From assembly GCA_049999725.1 (NCBI GenBank), contig JBNGIS010016171.1, forward strand, positions 1 through 64,000: a DNA stretch of 64,000 nt. Reading direction: 5' to 3'. Within the stretch, counting starts at the first letter, position 1, and every line of letters starts with the position of its first letter. Positions 44,029 through 54,625 of the stretch are shown piece after piece. The notes beneath the pieces are model-generated. The model was not told the DNA's origin, made no database searches, and worked only from the letters and a program-made list of their open reading frames with translations. The position numbers and the translations under genes were made by a program. Source of the stretch: Haplomitrium mnioides (taxonomy: Eukaryota; Marchantiophyta; Haplomitriopsida; Calobryales).

Positions 44029-44488
44029 CTCCCCCTTGACTGATTTGTTCTAGACTAATCAGTCACACTTCTAGGACTATTGTATATCTATATGCTGCTA
44101 CAAGTGTGGTCTCATTAAAACCCCCCTGCTTTCTTCTGAGGGAAAGAGTGCCACCACTTGAGTGCATTTACATCAAAGAATAGATTGTATGAAACATGTA
44201 GATACCAATCATCACGCATCTATTTGTTGTAATGTTGTCGAAGGCGCTGTGTTGTTGTTGGCTCCTCTTGTTGATGGCTCTGTGCATCTGTATGGAAAAC
44301 CTGTGAGCCCTCATCAGTCTTATGGAAGCCATGCATATATCATTAGTGTCAACGTAGTGTCGTATGAATATCTGTAAAACAAACTTCAGAGTTAAAACAT
44401 AATACTCAATATCAGAAAGCGAGATATCAAATGTGAAAAGAGTTTGAATCATGTGAAAGTGACATGTCAATTTTGCTTTCTGTTGAGT

Positions 44489-47310
44489 TCAGATAATTTT
44501 TGTAGTATGTGCCTTGTGTAGGGCAGTAGGTAGGGGTTTGGTGAAGATGTCAGCCCTATTGTCTTTGCTTGGTATCCATTGCACGTTAATCTGTTCACCA
44601 TGTTGTTCATGAGTGTAGAAGAATTTAGGGGTTATATGTTTGATTCTGTCCCCTTTGATGAATCCTTGGGCTATTTGATCAACACATGGTCTATTATCTT
44701 CATAGAGTACTGTAGGGGATTGGATAAGTTGTTGACCAGTGTTGGAGTTGATGTGATCAATAAACTGTCGTAGCCAAATACATTCTCTACTTGCCTCGTA
44801 TAATGCTATAATTTCGGCATGATTGGTAGATGTTGTTGTAATGGTCTGTTTGGTGCTTTTCCATGAAATAGCTGTACCATCTTTAAGGAATACATATCCT
44901 GTTTGTGATTTTGTATCGTCAGGGTCAGATAAGTATCCAGCATCAGCATATCCGACGATGTCGTTTTCTGCATTTTTCGGGAAGAATAGACCCATGTCTA
45001 CAGTTCCTTGCAGGTACCTGAAAATTCTTTTGATGCCATTCCAATGGCGTATCGTTGGTTGTGAGCTATGTCTTGCTAGTAGGTTTACAGCGAAAGCAAT
45101 GTCGGGTCTGGTCTGATTTGCCAGGTACATCAATGCTCCGATTGCAGATAGGTATGGTTTCTCTGGTCCAAGTGTGGGTTCTGTTTCCTTCCTTTTGGAG
45201 AACATGTCTTTTGAAGGATCGGAGGATCTCATTTCCATAGGCGTGCTCATTGGGTGAGCTTTTTCCATGTTGAATTGTTTCAGCATTTTTGATGTGTAAG
45301 TTGACTGGTGTATCAGAATGTCATCATGTAAGTGTTCAAATTGTATTCCCAAGCAGAAGTCAGGTTCGCCAATGTCTCGCATTTCAAAGGTAGTTTTCAG
45401 TTTCTCAATGGTGTCGGAGGTAAGGCATGGTGTCCCAAATATGTTAATATCGTCCACGTATATTGCCACTATAACATACTCAGGGGTTTCCTGTTTCATG
45501 AATAGGCATGGTGCAATGTCGTCGTTCTTAAAATTCATGGTCATCATTTCTGATTTGAATCTTTGATACCAATTTCTGCCGCTTTTTTTGAGGCCATACA
45601 TCGATCTCATGACTTGTACTGCCATTTGAGGGTCCGATCGATTTGGTGCCATATATGTCGCATTTGTTGATTTCTCTGTCGGGGGAATGTTTCCATGTAC
45701 ACATGATCGATGTGGGACTAAAGGTCCCTTGTCATTGTGTTTGTTCAGCTTTCTTGTTGGTTGGACTGAAGGTCCAATCTTTTGCCAATCTGCCATGCTT
45801 GTTGATGGGACTGAAGGTCCTCTGTTGGATTGCGTGCTCAGCAATTGTGCTGGTTGGACTAAAGGTCCAGGTATCGCAGTTTTAAGCATGTTGTTCATTG
45901 TATGGCGTTTTCTCTTTGTCATGAGGACAGTAGGTCCTGTCTTTTGTAGCCATTTGCGGACTATAGGTCCTGTTGCAGATTTACTGTGAGGGACAGAAGG
46001 TCTAACCTCAGAGGATTTGTATTTAGGGACAAAAGGTCCAACCTCAGATGTTCTGTATTGGGGGACAAAAGGTCCAGCCTCAGATATTTGGCATTGAGGG
46101 ACAAAAGGTCTAACCTCAGATGTTTTGCTTTGAGGGACAAAAGGTCCAACCTCAGATGTTTGTCTCTCTTCCTGAATGTGAAAAGATAACCTTGATATGA
46201 GTTCTAGAGGTGCCTTCATGTAGATTTGTGAGTCAAGTATGCCGTATAGGTAAGCCGTGATAACGTCCATGATGTGCATGATGAGGTTCCGTTGAATGGT
46301 GAATGCGATCATATATCTGTATGTAATGGAGTCCATTACGGGTGAATATGTCAGATTATAGTCTCTGTCAGGTATTTGAGTGTATCCTTTTGCAACTAGT
46401 CTGGCTTTGTATCTGGTGATGTCGCCCTTTGCATTTCTCTTTCTGACAAAAATGAATCTGTAGCCGGTCAAAGTCATGTCGGAAGTTGCTGGAGTAATGG
46501 AGCCAAAAACTTGGCGATGAATCAGGGAATCAAGCTCTGAATTAATCGCTTGTTCCCATTGAGGCCAGTCCTGTCTGGATTGTGCGTCTTGTACATAGAT
46601 TGGGTCTGGTGTATTGTCATCTATACTTTGAGATACTGAGTAGGCAAACATGTCGTCTATATCTGTTTTGTCTCTGGTCCAGATACGGCCAGTATGCGAG
46701 TAATCGATGGATATCTCCTCATTGTTAGGAATTGTTGATCTTGGTGTGTCGAACGTTCTGTCTTGGGTTGGTTGAGTTTCGATGTTGGTGTTGAGTGATT
46801 GGTCGGGTTTTGGCTTATTTTTGGAGCCAAGTGGGCGTCCTCTTTTGGCCTTGGGTGCAATATCGATAGCGGGTCTGGTTTTCTTTTGTAGTCTTACAGG
46901 CGCATTGGCTGCTTCGATATGTGATTTGGAGATACCTGTTATATCGTTGAATGCGTTTGGTGTTTTGACTAATATCTGTTGGATGTGGAGTATCTTCTGT
47001 ACTTCATAGTCTGATTGTCCGGTCCTGGCATCGGGTTGAAGGATTGAGTTGTTACGCCATACCAGTTCTTCCTTGTGTGTTGTGGTGTTTGAAGGGGTGT
47101 TCGATGTTAAAGGTGGGAAAATGTCCTCAAAGAATTGGCAATCCGCGAATCTGGACTTGAAAACGTCTGTTGTACTTGGTTCGAGATATCGAATTATTGA
47201 TGGGGATTCAAACCCAATATATATTCCTTTCTGACGTTGTGGTCCCATTTTGGTTTGGTTGGGGTCGAGGATTGGTACCATGACCAGACATCCAAATGTT
47301 CTGAGTGTGT
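44489..47310 (-). CDS. copia integrase C-terminus, reverse transcriptase and RNase H
   Basis: One long frame (975 codons with its upstream shadow; meaningful from about 47310). After HYTLRTFGCLV and a Pro/Ser-rich linker, RT starts at TGYRFIFVRKRNAKGDITRY. The first catalytic Asp is in HIMDVITAYLYG, the active box is IYVDDINIFGT (about residue 652), and GALMYLANQTRPDIAFAV is the connection. RNase H has GYADAGYLSDP, HAEIIALYEASRE and LYEDN. Between QIYMKAPLE and VMRSMYGLKKSGRNWYQRF, normally about 15-25 residues apart, there are about 185 extra residues (about 412-598) including five 12-residue repeats. All visible catalytic residues are intact. The join to the integrase frame needs a one-base shift near 47305. 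Confidence 0.92.
45715..46170 (-). repeat. in-frame repeat insertion in copia RT
   Basis: Five tandem 36-bp units (45989-46170), each encoding S-E-V/A-G/R-P-F/S-V-P and four variable residues, followed towards the C-terminus by six looser copies of the G-P-x-V core. At DNA level each copy is the plus-strand word GGACNNNNGGTCC (e.g. 45715, 45763, 45808, 45856, 45924, 45958). Confidence 0.9.
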
Positions 47311-48348
47311 AATGTTTGCGGGCATGCCTATTGTTAGTCGATATGGCGAGTAATTGTTGAAGGCCGATGGCCTGAACCTTATTAGGGTGGCTGCATGCAT
47401 TACAGCGTGGCCCCATGCGGAGGTAGGAAGGCTTGTGTTCAGGAGTAGCGGTCGGGCGATAAGCTGTATATGTTTAATTGCTGATTCAGCTATTCCATTC
47501 TGGAAATGGACGTGAGGGACTGAATATTGGATATCTATTCCTGCCGATGTGCAAAATTCGTCGAACGTTTTAGACGAAAATTCACCGGCGTTGTCTACTC
47601 TAAGGGTTTTGATCGGGTATTCGGGGAATTGAGTGGTTAGTTTTATGATTTGTGACAGTAGTTTGGGGAATACCATATTTTTGGTTGTAAGGAGAGATAC
47701 TTGTGACCATTTTGATAACGCATCAATGGTTACTAGGAAATATTTGAATGGCCCGGATGGAGGGTGAATGGGTCCGCAAACGTTTGCATGGATCCGTTCA
47801 AGGAAACGGGGGATTTGTTTGTTTGTCTTTTGTATTGGATGTATGATTTTGAGTTTTCCTTGTGCACATGCTATGCATGGAGATGAGGGAGATAAAGGTT
47901 GTACGTTGTCAAGAATTCCTATGTTGTCATGTTTTAGCCTGTAAAACATATCTTTTCCTGGGTGTCCGAGTCGATTATGCCAGAGCTGAGCATTCGATAT
48001 TCGTGTTGAGGATGTGAGGTATGAGTAAATGTGTGTCATATACAGTCCAGGTGGGGAAAGCGGGAAGGTTTCCTGTATGTGCATAGTGAGACCTGTCGGT
48101 ATCATAATATGTAGGACTTCTGTGTTGGAGGTCCTTCCGGTTTGAATGTGATATCCGTTTCGACGGATATCTCTGAAGCTGATGAGATTCCTGGTTGCCG
48201 TAGGGGCATAAATGGCTGAAGGAATGTTTAGTATTGTACCGTTAGGGAATCGTATGGTGGCTGGGCCATAGCTTTCTTCTATCTAGTTATGGCCTGTGAT
48301 AGTTGTCAATTGTTGAGAAGAAGGAGTGATCGAAGAGAACAGGTTTCG
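47194..48348 (-). pseudogene. copia protease end and integrase
   Basis: The Gag phase continues after a TAG (48349-48351) through a second TAG at about 48282-48284 (the ITGHNQIEES region, where relatives have Gln) and is then open to 47194. The GAG-pre-integrase segment NAQLWHNRLGHPGKDM with His-His and CIACAQGK with Cys-Cys forms the zinc finger. The DDE core reads ERIHANVCGPIHPP, LRVDNAGEFSS and HFQNGIAESAIK. The second Asp and the Glu are present, but the first catalytic Asp (the HADVCGP position) is Asn through a GAC-to-AAC change. With two stops, a frameshift near 47305 and this substitution, integration by this copy alone is very unlikely, despite its recent LTRs. Confidence 0.88.
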
Positions 48349-48351
48349 ATC

Positions 48352-49494
48352 CTATAGGATAGTGTGCGATGAGCCACTATCGACAATGCATGTGTTGATG
48401 TGGTTGGTAGTCTGATCAGAATCCAAATGTTGGATCGTGTGACTTTCTGGCTGCATGTTGTATGTCGGGTATTCGTCGACGTCGGGGATGGCCAAGATAG
48501 TCCTATGAACTTCGGGTTGCGTGTGCCTGATACTGTTTTGGTATAGTTTGGCCAGATGTGCAGGAACTCGACATACTGATTGTGTATGGCCTCGAGTTCC
48601 GCATCTGTGGCATGAGGTCTGATTATTTCTCTGTTGGGAGAATGGTTTTTGGTCGCGTTGATGTTGTCGACCACCTCTTGGTGTCCATTGACGTGTTCTG
48701 CGTTCAGGTCGATTGGAGGTATATTGCCTGTTATTCCTATCCTTGCTTGTGAAGGAGGGAGGTGTGTTGGCACGGGAGTATTTTGTACTCCCCCTGAATC
48801 TGGGGTTTCCTCTTCCCCTGCCTCTGCCTCTACCGGTGTGAGGTCCCCTAGGACGGTTTGTAGGGGATGGATAATGTTGTGTGTAATGTGATTCAGGATT
48901 GGCGGGAGGTGCAGCAGAACCAGGAGGTCGTTTTTTCGCGTTCTCAATGAGTAGAATTTGATGTTTCTCGGCTAGAAGCATATACGTGATAAGCTCTGAG
49001 TATCTGGTGAATCGCATATTGCGATATTGGGATGCCAATATAAGGTTGCTGACAGGGAATGTCAAGAGGGTCTTCTCGATCTGTTCTTCATCTGATACGG
49101 GGTGGCCACATATGGCCAGCTGGGAGGCAATCCGGAACAGTTCGCTGTTGTAATTCACAATCGATGTGTGATCTTGGACGCGCAGGTTTATCCAGTCATG
49201 TCTCGCAGCAGAGAGTGACATTGATGTCAAGTGGTCGAACCTCAACTTGAGTTCATTCCATAGTAATCTAGGGTTGTGGTGATTCAGGTATTGAAGTTTA
49301 AGTGGTTCCACAATATGATGTTGTATGAGGATTAAGGCTCGAGCAGCGTCGCGAGGGTTCGTGCCTTCGTCGTGGGTGAGGATATCCTGGATGCCTTTGG
49401 ATGTAAGGTATGTGGTAATGTCCATTGACCACGAATTGTAATTTGATCCATCGAGTTTCAGTGTGGGGAATTTCAATGAACCTACCGGGTTCAT
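48352..49494 (-). CDS. copia Gag and start of protease
   Basis: 380 codons from the ATG at 49494 (MNPVGSLKFPTLKLDG). The N-terminal capsid region has LKLDGSNYNSWSMDITTYL and LWNELKLRFDHLTSMS, typical of plant copia Gag (UBN2-like). An Arg/Gly-rich stretch (GRGRGRGRG near residue 220) and a zinc knuckle CHRCGTRGHTQSVC (about residue 293) follow for RNA binding. The frame ends in the protease active site CIVDSGSSHTIL, cut by TAG at 48349-48351. The stop may be a simple mutation; it also happens to leave Gag with a truncated protease. The start is the first ATG and is preceded by the 1.6-kb leader. Confidence 0.92.
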   Translation of the reverse strand: MNPVGSLKFPTLKLDGSNYNSWSMDITTYLTSKGIQDILTHDEGTNPRDAARALILIQHHIVEPLKLQYLNHHNPRLLWNELKLRFDHLTSMSLSAARHDWINLRVQDHTSIVNYNSELFRIASQLAICGHPVSDEEQIEKTLLTFPVSNLILASQYRNMRFTRYSELITYMLLAEKHQILLIENAKKRPPGSAAPPANPESHYTQHYPSPTNRPRGPHTGRGRGRGRGNPRFRGSTKYSRANTPPSFTSKDRNNRQYTSNRPERRTRQWTPRGGRQHQRDQKPFSQQRNNQTSCHRCGTRGHTQSVCRVPAHLAKLYQNSIRHTQPEVHRTILAIPDVDEYPTYNMQPESHTIQHLDSDQTTNHINTCIVDSGSSHTIL

Positions 49495-51104
49495 GGTTGG
49501 TATCTTCCCAGTGTTTATCTGGTTCTGGATTCAGTAACAGTCCAGATTGGAAAGTGAAAAAGAGATGATACGAAAAAGGATAAAAAAATAAACTGATGCG
49601 CAGTATGATCAGTACTGCTGGTCTCTGCGTGTCGCGGGGATGTTTTAGATCGTGGTACCTGTTTATGTTTTCTTCTTAATGCGGAAAACAAAGGAAATGA
49701 ACTGAAAATGAAGTATCCTCTGGAAAAAGAAGAAAGGTAAATGTGCTAAAACAAACTTTCAAAGCTGTACTGGAAAACTGCTCTGTAATGTTGCTATTGT
49801 TGAGTAAAGGTTGTTCTGTTGTCGTCGGAGTTGCTCTTCGTCGCCATGGTCAGTTGTGGTCCGCTTTCATAGGAATGAGTGAGCACCAGGTCGATGGAGT
49901 TGAAACAACAGGTCACGAGCACCGATCGTCGATGATTAACAGATGAAACAACTGTGAGTTTCCAAGCTAATGCAAAAGGAAAAGAGAGAAAAAAATAGAG
50001 AGAGCTAATGATGAGCTCAGCCACGCGAGGAGTAACAGATCACAGATTGAGCGCAGCCTGTCGAATAGTCAAATAGGAGCAAGCGGAGAGCTCGTTGATT
50101 GGGTAACAAGGATCGAGAGGAGAGTACAACCCTTCGAGTTGACAACAGGGAGCAAAGAAGGAGAGCACCTGAGTCACTTTCTTCGAGTAGTTATGAACAA
50201 GAAAAATGGGAAGCACAGTCTGTTGAGTGAAGCAGGAGCTCTTCGAAATAACAGGAGCTCGAAATAAGTTAAGCACAACCCATTGAATGAGCAGGGGCAA
50301 AGATGAATGGTAAGCACAGGTCGTCAAAGAAGCAGGAGCAAAACTGAATGAAACACACATCCGCCAAAAGAGTCAGGGGCAAAAACGGAGAAGAAGCACA
50401 CCGCCCGTCGAAGAAGTAGCAGGGGTAAAACCTTGAAGGAGCAAAGGGATTAAAAAGGAGGATGAAGCGCTTCCCTTCGGAGGAGCAGATGCACTCGCGG
50501 GGTGGATCACATCCACTGAAATGAGTATGAGCAACAACGGACGAGAAGAACGCAGTCACCGAAGAGGAGCAAGAGCAAACCGCAAGGAAAGAAGCACTGC
50601 TCGTCGAGAGGAGTAAGAGCAAACCGCAAGAAGAGAAACACGGTTCGTCGATGGAGCGGGAGCAGGACACCGAAAATGGGAGCAGTCGCTGGTGAGGAGA
50701 ACGTAGTCGCCGAAAGAACAGGGTCGAAAAGTGAAGAAGGAGCACACAGTCGCCAAGCGTAGCTAGAGCAAAAAACAAAGAAGAAAGCAGCCCGTCGAAG
50801 GAGTAGGGGCAACAGCGGGTGAGGAGAACGCAGCCGCTGAAAAAGAACGAAGCACTACGGGGGCGAGCCAAAAAAATTTCTGGGCGCAGCCAAGACCTAG
50901 CGCGACCAANNNNNNNNNNNNNNNNNNNNNNNNNNNNNNNNNNNNNNNNNNNNNNNNNNNNNNNNNNNNNNNNNNNNNNNNNNNNNNNNNNNNNNNNNNN
51001 NNNNNNNNNAGAGCTGAATCGTAATGCCTGCGTTGTGCGTGTCTTGAAGCTTGTCTGTGTGACGAAGAAAAAAAACTTTCGTAGAGCCAGTCGTGCTGAT
51101 AACG
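49495..51104 (-). other. copia 5' leader with degenerate repeats and primer site
   Basis: About 1.6 kb between the 5' LTR and Gag. The primer-site-like ACGTTATCAGCACGA lies right after the LTR (about 51090-51104, minus strand). 50040-50880 is a run of degenerate repeats of 45-65 bp (plus strand: GTCGAAGAAGCAGGAGCAAA-like words). Frames through it (50269-51135 and others) give hydrophobic Phe/Leu/Cys/Ser strings on the minus strand and are probably not genes. A 100-N gap interrupts it. Confidence 0.7.
50910..51009. other. assembly gap (100 N)
   Basis: Exactly 100 N in the copia leader, next to the repeat array, which may be why it did not assemble. Confidence 0.99.
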
Positions 51105-51251
51105 TGTTATCGTAGATATGAGACACACACAGCAAGTCAGGTAGTGCCGCACTTCTTCATTCCATAGTATCAATACATAGAGTGTCACGATTGTATGTAG
51201 CCCTATCTATATATAGGGTATAGATAGGGTTAGTCCTATAGTCCTATAACA
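51105..51251 (-). repeat. 5' LTR of copia element
   Basis: 147 bp, near-identical to 43882-44028, containing TATATATAGGG-type TATA sequence in both strands' reading. Confidence 0.95.
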
Positions 51252-51925
51252 TCATTTTGTTTATTGAAATATTTTATCAAAACCTCACTCTATAGTGAAT
51301 ACACTAAATTCATCAAAAATAAAATAAAACATGTATCTTTTTATGAAACAAATTACAGGCAAACGTGAATGTCTAGTTAGGTACGGACTTTGAACCAGAC
51401 TTTGAAGGTTGTAGCTATTAAATCCTAGGCAAGCATAGACTCCAAACTAGAACCCTTAACCTTATGCACGTATAGACTCCAAACGAGAATCCTAAAGCTT
51501 GTGCGTGCTTGGACTCTGAACAAGAACAATAAGACTATGCATACATAGACTTTGAACTAGAACCATAAAGCATTTGCACACCAAGATTCTAAACAAAAAC
51601 CCTACAGCCTATGCACGTACAGACTTTGAACAAGAACCCTTTGGCTTATGCATGCAGGGACTTTGAACTATAACCTTAAAGTTTTTGCATGCATGGACTC
51701 CGAACCATTTTAGATTAGCAATTGACTCCAAATCATCCTTAGATTAGCAATTGACTTCAAACCATTCTTAGACTAACAATTGACTCAGACCATTCTTAGG
51801 CGTACCAAATTGAATCAAGATGAAAGGACTTAAAATGGATTGAGAGTGCAACAAGATGAAACTTTGGCAAATAGAACTTTGTAAAAAAAATACTTTACTA
51901 TTAATACAATTTGTTCAAAGGATTC
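51252..51925. other. X unit flank with palindrome words
   Basis: No gene. 51400-51700 carries about eight loose copies of ...CCTATGCACGTATAGACTCC...-type palindrome halves, followed by repeated TTAGATTAGCAATTGACTC phrases (51710-51800). It is the mirror of the region after methyltransferase copy 2. Confidence 0.6.
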
Positions 51926-52310
51926 TCAAACTCTATCCTCCTCGAGAAGAATGGTCTCATCTAAATCCAAAAGCTGAGCATCTACAGCCGCTAGAGAGTC
52001 TTGGCAAGACTTTCTAGTCCCAAATATTGCAATAGAGTCACCAGTAGCACCTGCATTACCAAGAGAAACAGGTTCCTTGTGGTATGCATAAACTATCTGT
52101 GACTCAGTCACATAGGATGGCAAGGAAGCCATCATCAAAACCCTTTGAGGAATATAGATAGATTGATGTCTATCATATTCCACGACGATGTAGTTTTGCA
52201 TTAGCTTTAAAGCACAAACAAGGCATGTGCCAGACCTAAAGTAGAGATCTAGGATCCAATTCTGCTCTATTGATTAATGGTCGATGAAAAAATTGTAAGG
52301 AGCCTGCGAC
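51926..52310 (-). pseudogene. X unit: methyltransferase C-terminal fragment, copy 3
   Basis: On the minus strand, from about 52310: the NFFIDH stretch with a stop, the decayed motif I LDLYFRSGTCLVCALKLM, then VEYDRHQSIYIPQRVLMMASLP, ATGDSIAIFG and an acidic tail ending at 51926. It matches exon 4 of copy 2 closely. Everything upstream (ParB-like part, DIPY motif) is missing. It lies tail-to-tail with copy 2 across the copia insertion. Confidence 0.6.
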
Positions 52311-52339
52311 TTCTATATTTCTATGTCTTTTGAGCTCCA

Positions 52340-52430
52340 AACCACGTTTTTTACTAAGAAAAAAATAGGTTCCTATTTTGGGTAGCATGTTCATAGTTCA
52401 AAGTAGCGGCTATTAACTCAGAGAGAAACA
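52340..52430 (+). repeat. X unit end-like repeat, copy 1 of 3
   Basis: Poly-A-rich sequence then GGGTAGCATGTTCATAGTTCAAAGTAGCGGC. A close match is at 56150-56225, and the core is found inverted at 43671-43711. Confidence 0.65.
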
Positions 52431-52466
52431 TATTTTTGACAAAGCATAAAGAATCAAGATATCACA

Positions 52467-54625
52467 TTGCAATGGAGAATACCAAGAAAAGACTCTGATG
52501 TTGACAATCTATTCACTATTCCTGATGGTACCGTTGTTTGTAAAAGAGCCTTCAAATTAATATTATCAGTAGGGAATGATAGAATCCAAAGGATTCAAAA
52601 TCTTAAAAACGCAAATCCTAGAGGCATTTTAAGAAATAGAGAATTATGTGCTAAAGGAGTATTCATGCATAAATGGATGGAAAGTTTTTTTCAGGGACAC
52701 TATGAGAGAATGCCCACTCACAAAGTTTGCAACTTGCTTGATAATTTTACAAAATGGGAAGTTTATGACTACTATACAACTTATTTGAAAAAGAAAGATC
52801 TCGGTTGAATTCTTAGTTTTTTGGGTTGTACAAAACATTGGAGAACTCATTTTCCAAATGTTAAAATTCCAAAATGCAATAAATTTGTTGTTTGTGAAAC
52901 TTGCAAAGAAATAAAATTATTGTGAGAAAAATACATCTTGGAGTCTAACAAAGGTAGCGAATTTCTTCTCTTTTGAAACCTATGGTTATTGTAATGCTCT
53001 TTTTATGAGACTCAAAGCTTAAATGTAGAGATGTTATGCTATCTCAACTTAGTGCAACAAGATATTTGTTTTGTTAAGTTGTTTCACAAACAAGGTTTAA
53101 GCCAAATAAACCTTAGCAACTTGAGTTGTTGGAATAGACTCGATGGTCGCATAGGTTTTGTTGCTTTAGTTTGAATCCAAACCATGTCAAGAGTCAACTA
53201 AAGCAAGGAAATTCTTAACCTATGAAAACTTAAGAAGCGACTCCAATTTGGCAATTACGGTGCTTAATAGAATATTATGTGACTTTGAAGGGCCGTTGCC
53301 TCCAACTTTGTATCTTCAATTGAACAACACGACATGAGAGAATAAGAATTCTATCTTATTTGGATGTCTTAATCTTCTTGTTGCCAAGAATTTTTTCTAG
53401 AGAATCAAGGTGGGATTTCTCATAGTTGGCCATACTCATGATCAAATTGATCAATGTTCAGCAAACTCTTGAAACGTTTGAAATGTGTCAAAGCTTTAAC
53501 GAGTAACGAGTCAATAACGAGTCTTAGCAACGTGTTACAATTATCTTATATTTCTAAACTTCAAGCAACTCTTTTGATACAAACTTGGGATTTAAAAATG
53601 TTTCAGCAACAACGTCCCTTTCATGGTTCAAATGATGCATGATATTAACTTAGTCAACAATTCAAGTTGAGTGATTCGAAGGCAAAGATTTGGAGCAAAC
53701 AATCTTCAACAAATGAATTTTGGTTACTTCTGGATGGTATTTGTCAACTCAAGCGCCTACCAGAAGTGGACAAAGAAATTTTAAGTTCAATGATGATTCT
53801 TCTCAATTCATATTTTGAAATCAATCAATCTCAAAATAAAGAAAGAGAAGTTGATGCAGAGAAAGTGATATTTGCAATAAGGAACAACATAAGTGAGAAG
53901 TGATACAAGTTTTTAATAGATTCTGATATTCAATATTGGAATGAATTTTTTCTTGCCCAATAAGAGATTGCAACTTACATACTTGAAAGAAAAAGACGAG
54001 GACTCAAAGCAAAATTCACCTTTCTACCTTCACAACCAATAAGTACTTGTAATGGTTCTCAAAATGTTCATCTATGATGGACTAGATCGCAAGAAGGGAC
54101 TATTTTACATAACACAAGATACATGTATAAATTTGGCAACCTACATGATGTGAAAGCCACAATGTTTATTTTTCTTGTTGCATTTTTTGATCCAAATGGC
54201 ATATCATTTTGGATTGCCAAAGTCTTTAAAGTTTTGTCATTTGATGATGAACGACCTCCAAACACGAAATAAGTACATGTTCAATGGTTTGCTTGTAAGG
54301 CTGAGGATGCATTTTCTAGACAATACTTTCCAGAAAAATAGCAGCAACAAAAGGGAAATGCAAATCCAAGTTTTATATTGATGTACTTGATGCAACACAA
54401 ATCACAATTTTGTCTTTCTATTTTCTTCTTGCACTAAAAAACCAATTGAGAAAAATCACTCCAACTACAATTAAATCAAATCTATTTGAGTAAAAAAGAT
54501 AGAAAGCAATCAATCCTGTTGTGTTTGAATGAGAATCAATTAGTGTTATTAACACTAGGGCAAATCGTGTTAATCTTGATGAATCCTGTGAAGTTGAACT
54601 TGACGAAGTCAATACGATTGATTAA
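52467..54625 (+). pseudogene. X unit: DUF7869-like protein, copy III (most complete)
   Basis: First readable block MQWRIPRKDSDVDNLF to YYTTYLKKKDLG (52467-52808), then, after shifts and stops, FVVCETCKEIK with a CxxC pair (about 52890), LRSDSNLAITVLNRILCDFEGPL, LYLQLNNTT-x-ENKN (about 53308-53352), KVGFLIVGHTHDQIDQ (about 53405-53453), SDSKAKIWSKQSSTNEFW, and a C-terminal FWIAKVFKVLSFDDER/VHVQWFACKAEDAF module, ending at TAA 54623-54625. The L-Q-L-D-N...R-E-N-K-N and G-H-T-H-x-x-I-D pair is the signature I associate with DUF7869-domain proteins, abundant in eukaryotes and often repeat-borne. At least six stops or shifts. Biochemical role unknown; a transposase-like role is inference. Confidence 0.55.

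Larger units (their letters stand above)
43882..51251 (-). mobile_element. complete Ty1/copia element with 147-bp LTRs
   Basis: A 7370-bp element on the minus strand. The LTRs are 51105-51251 (5') and 43882-44028 (3'), both 147 bp and near-identical. Flanking 5-mers are GCATT (43877-43881) and TCATT (51252-51256), a duplication with one change. Order on the minus strand: LTR, long leader, Gag, protease, integrase, RT, RNase H, polypurine tract (AAGGGGGAGT, about 44030-44040), LTR. The LTRs are unusually short for a full coding element, while the leader (about 1.6 kb) and an insertion in RT are unusually long. It sits inside the X unit between two inverted methyltransferase 3' ends. Confidence 0.93.

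Noticed and set aside
50269-51135. Long minus-strand ORF rich in Phe, Cys, Leu and Ser, possibly a membrane protein
   Set aside because: It spans a 100-N gap and arises from a degenerate purine-rich repeat whose other frames are also open. It sits in the untranslated leader of a copia element.
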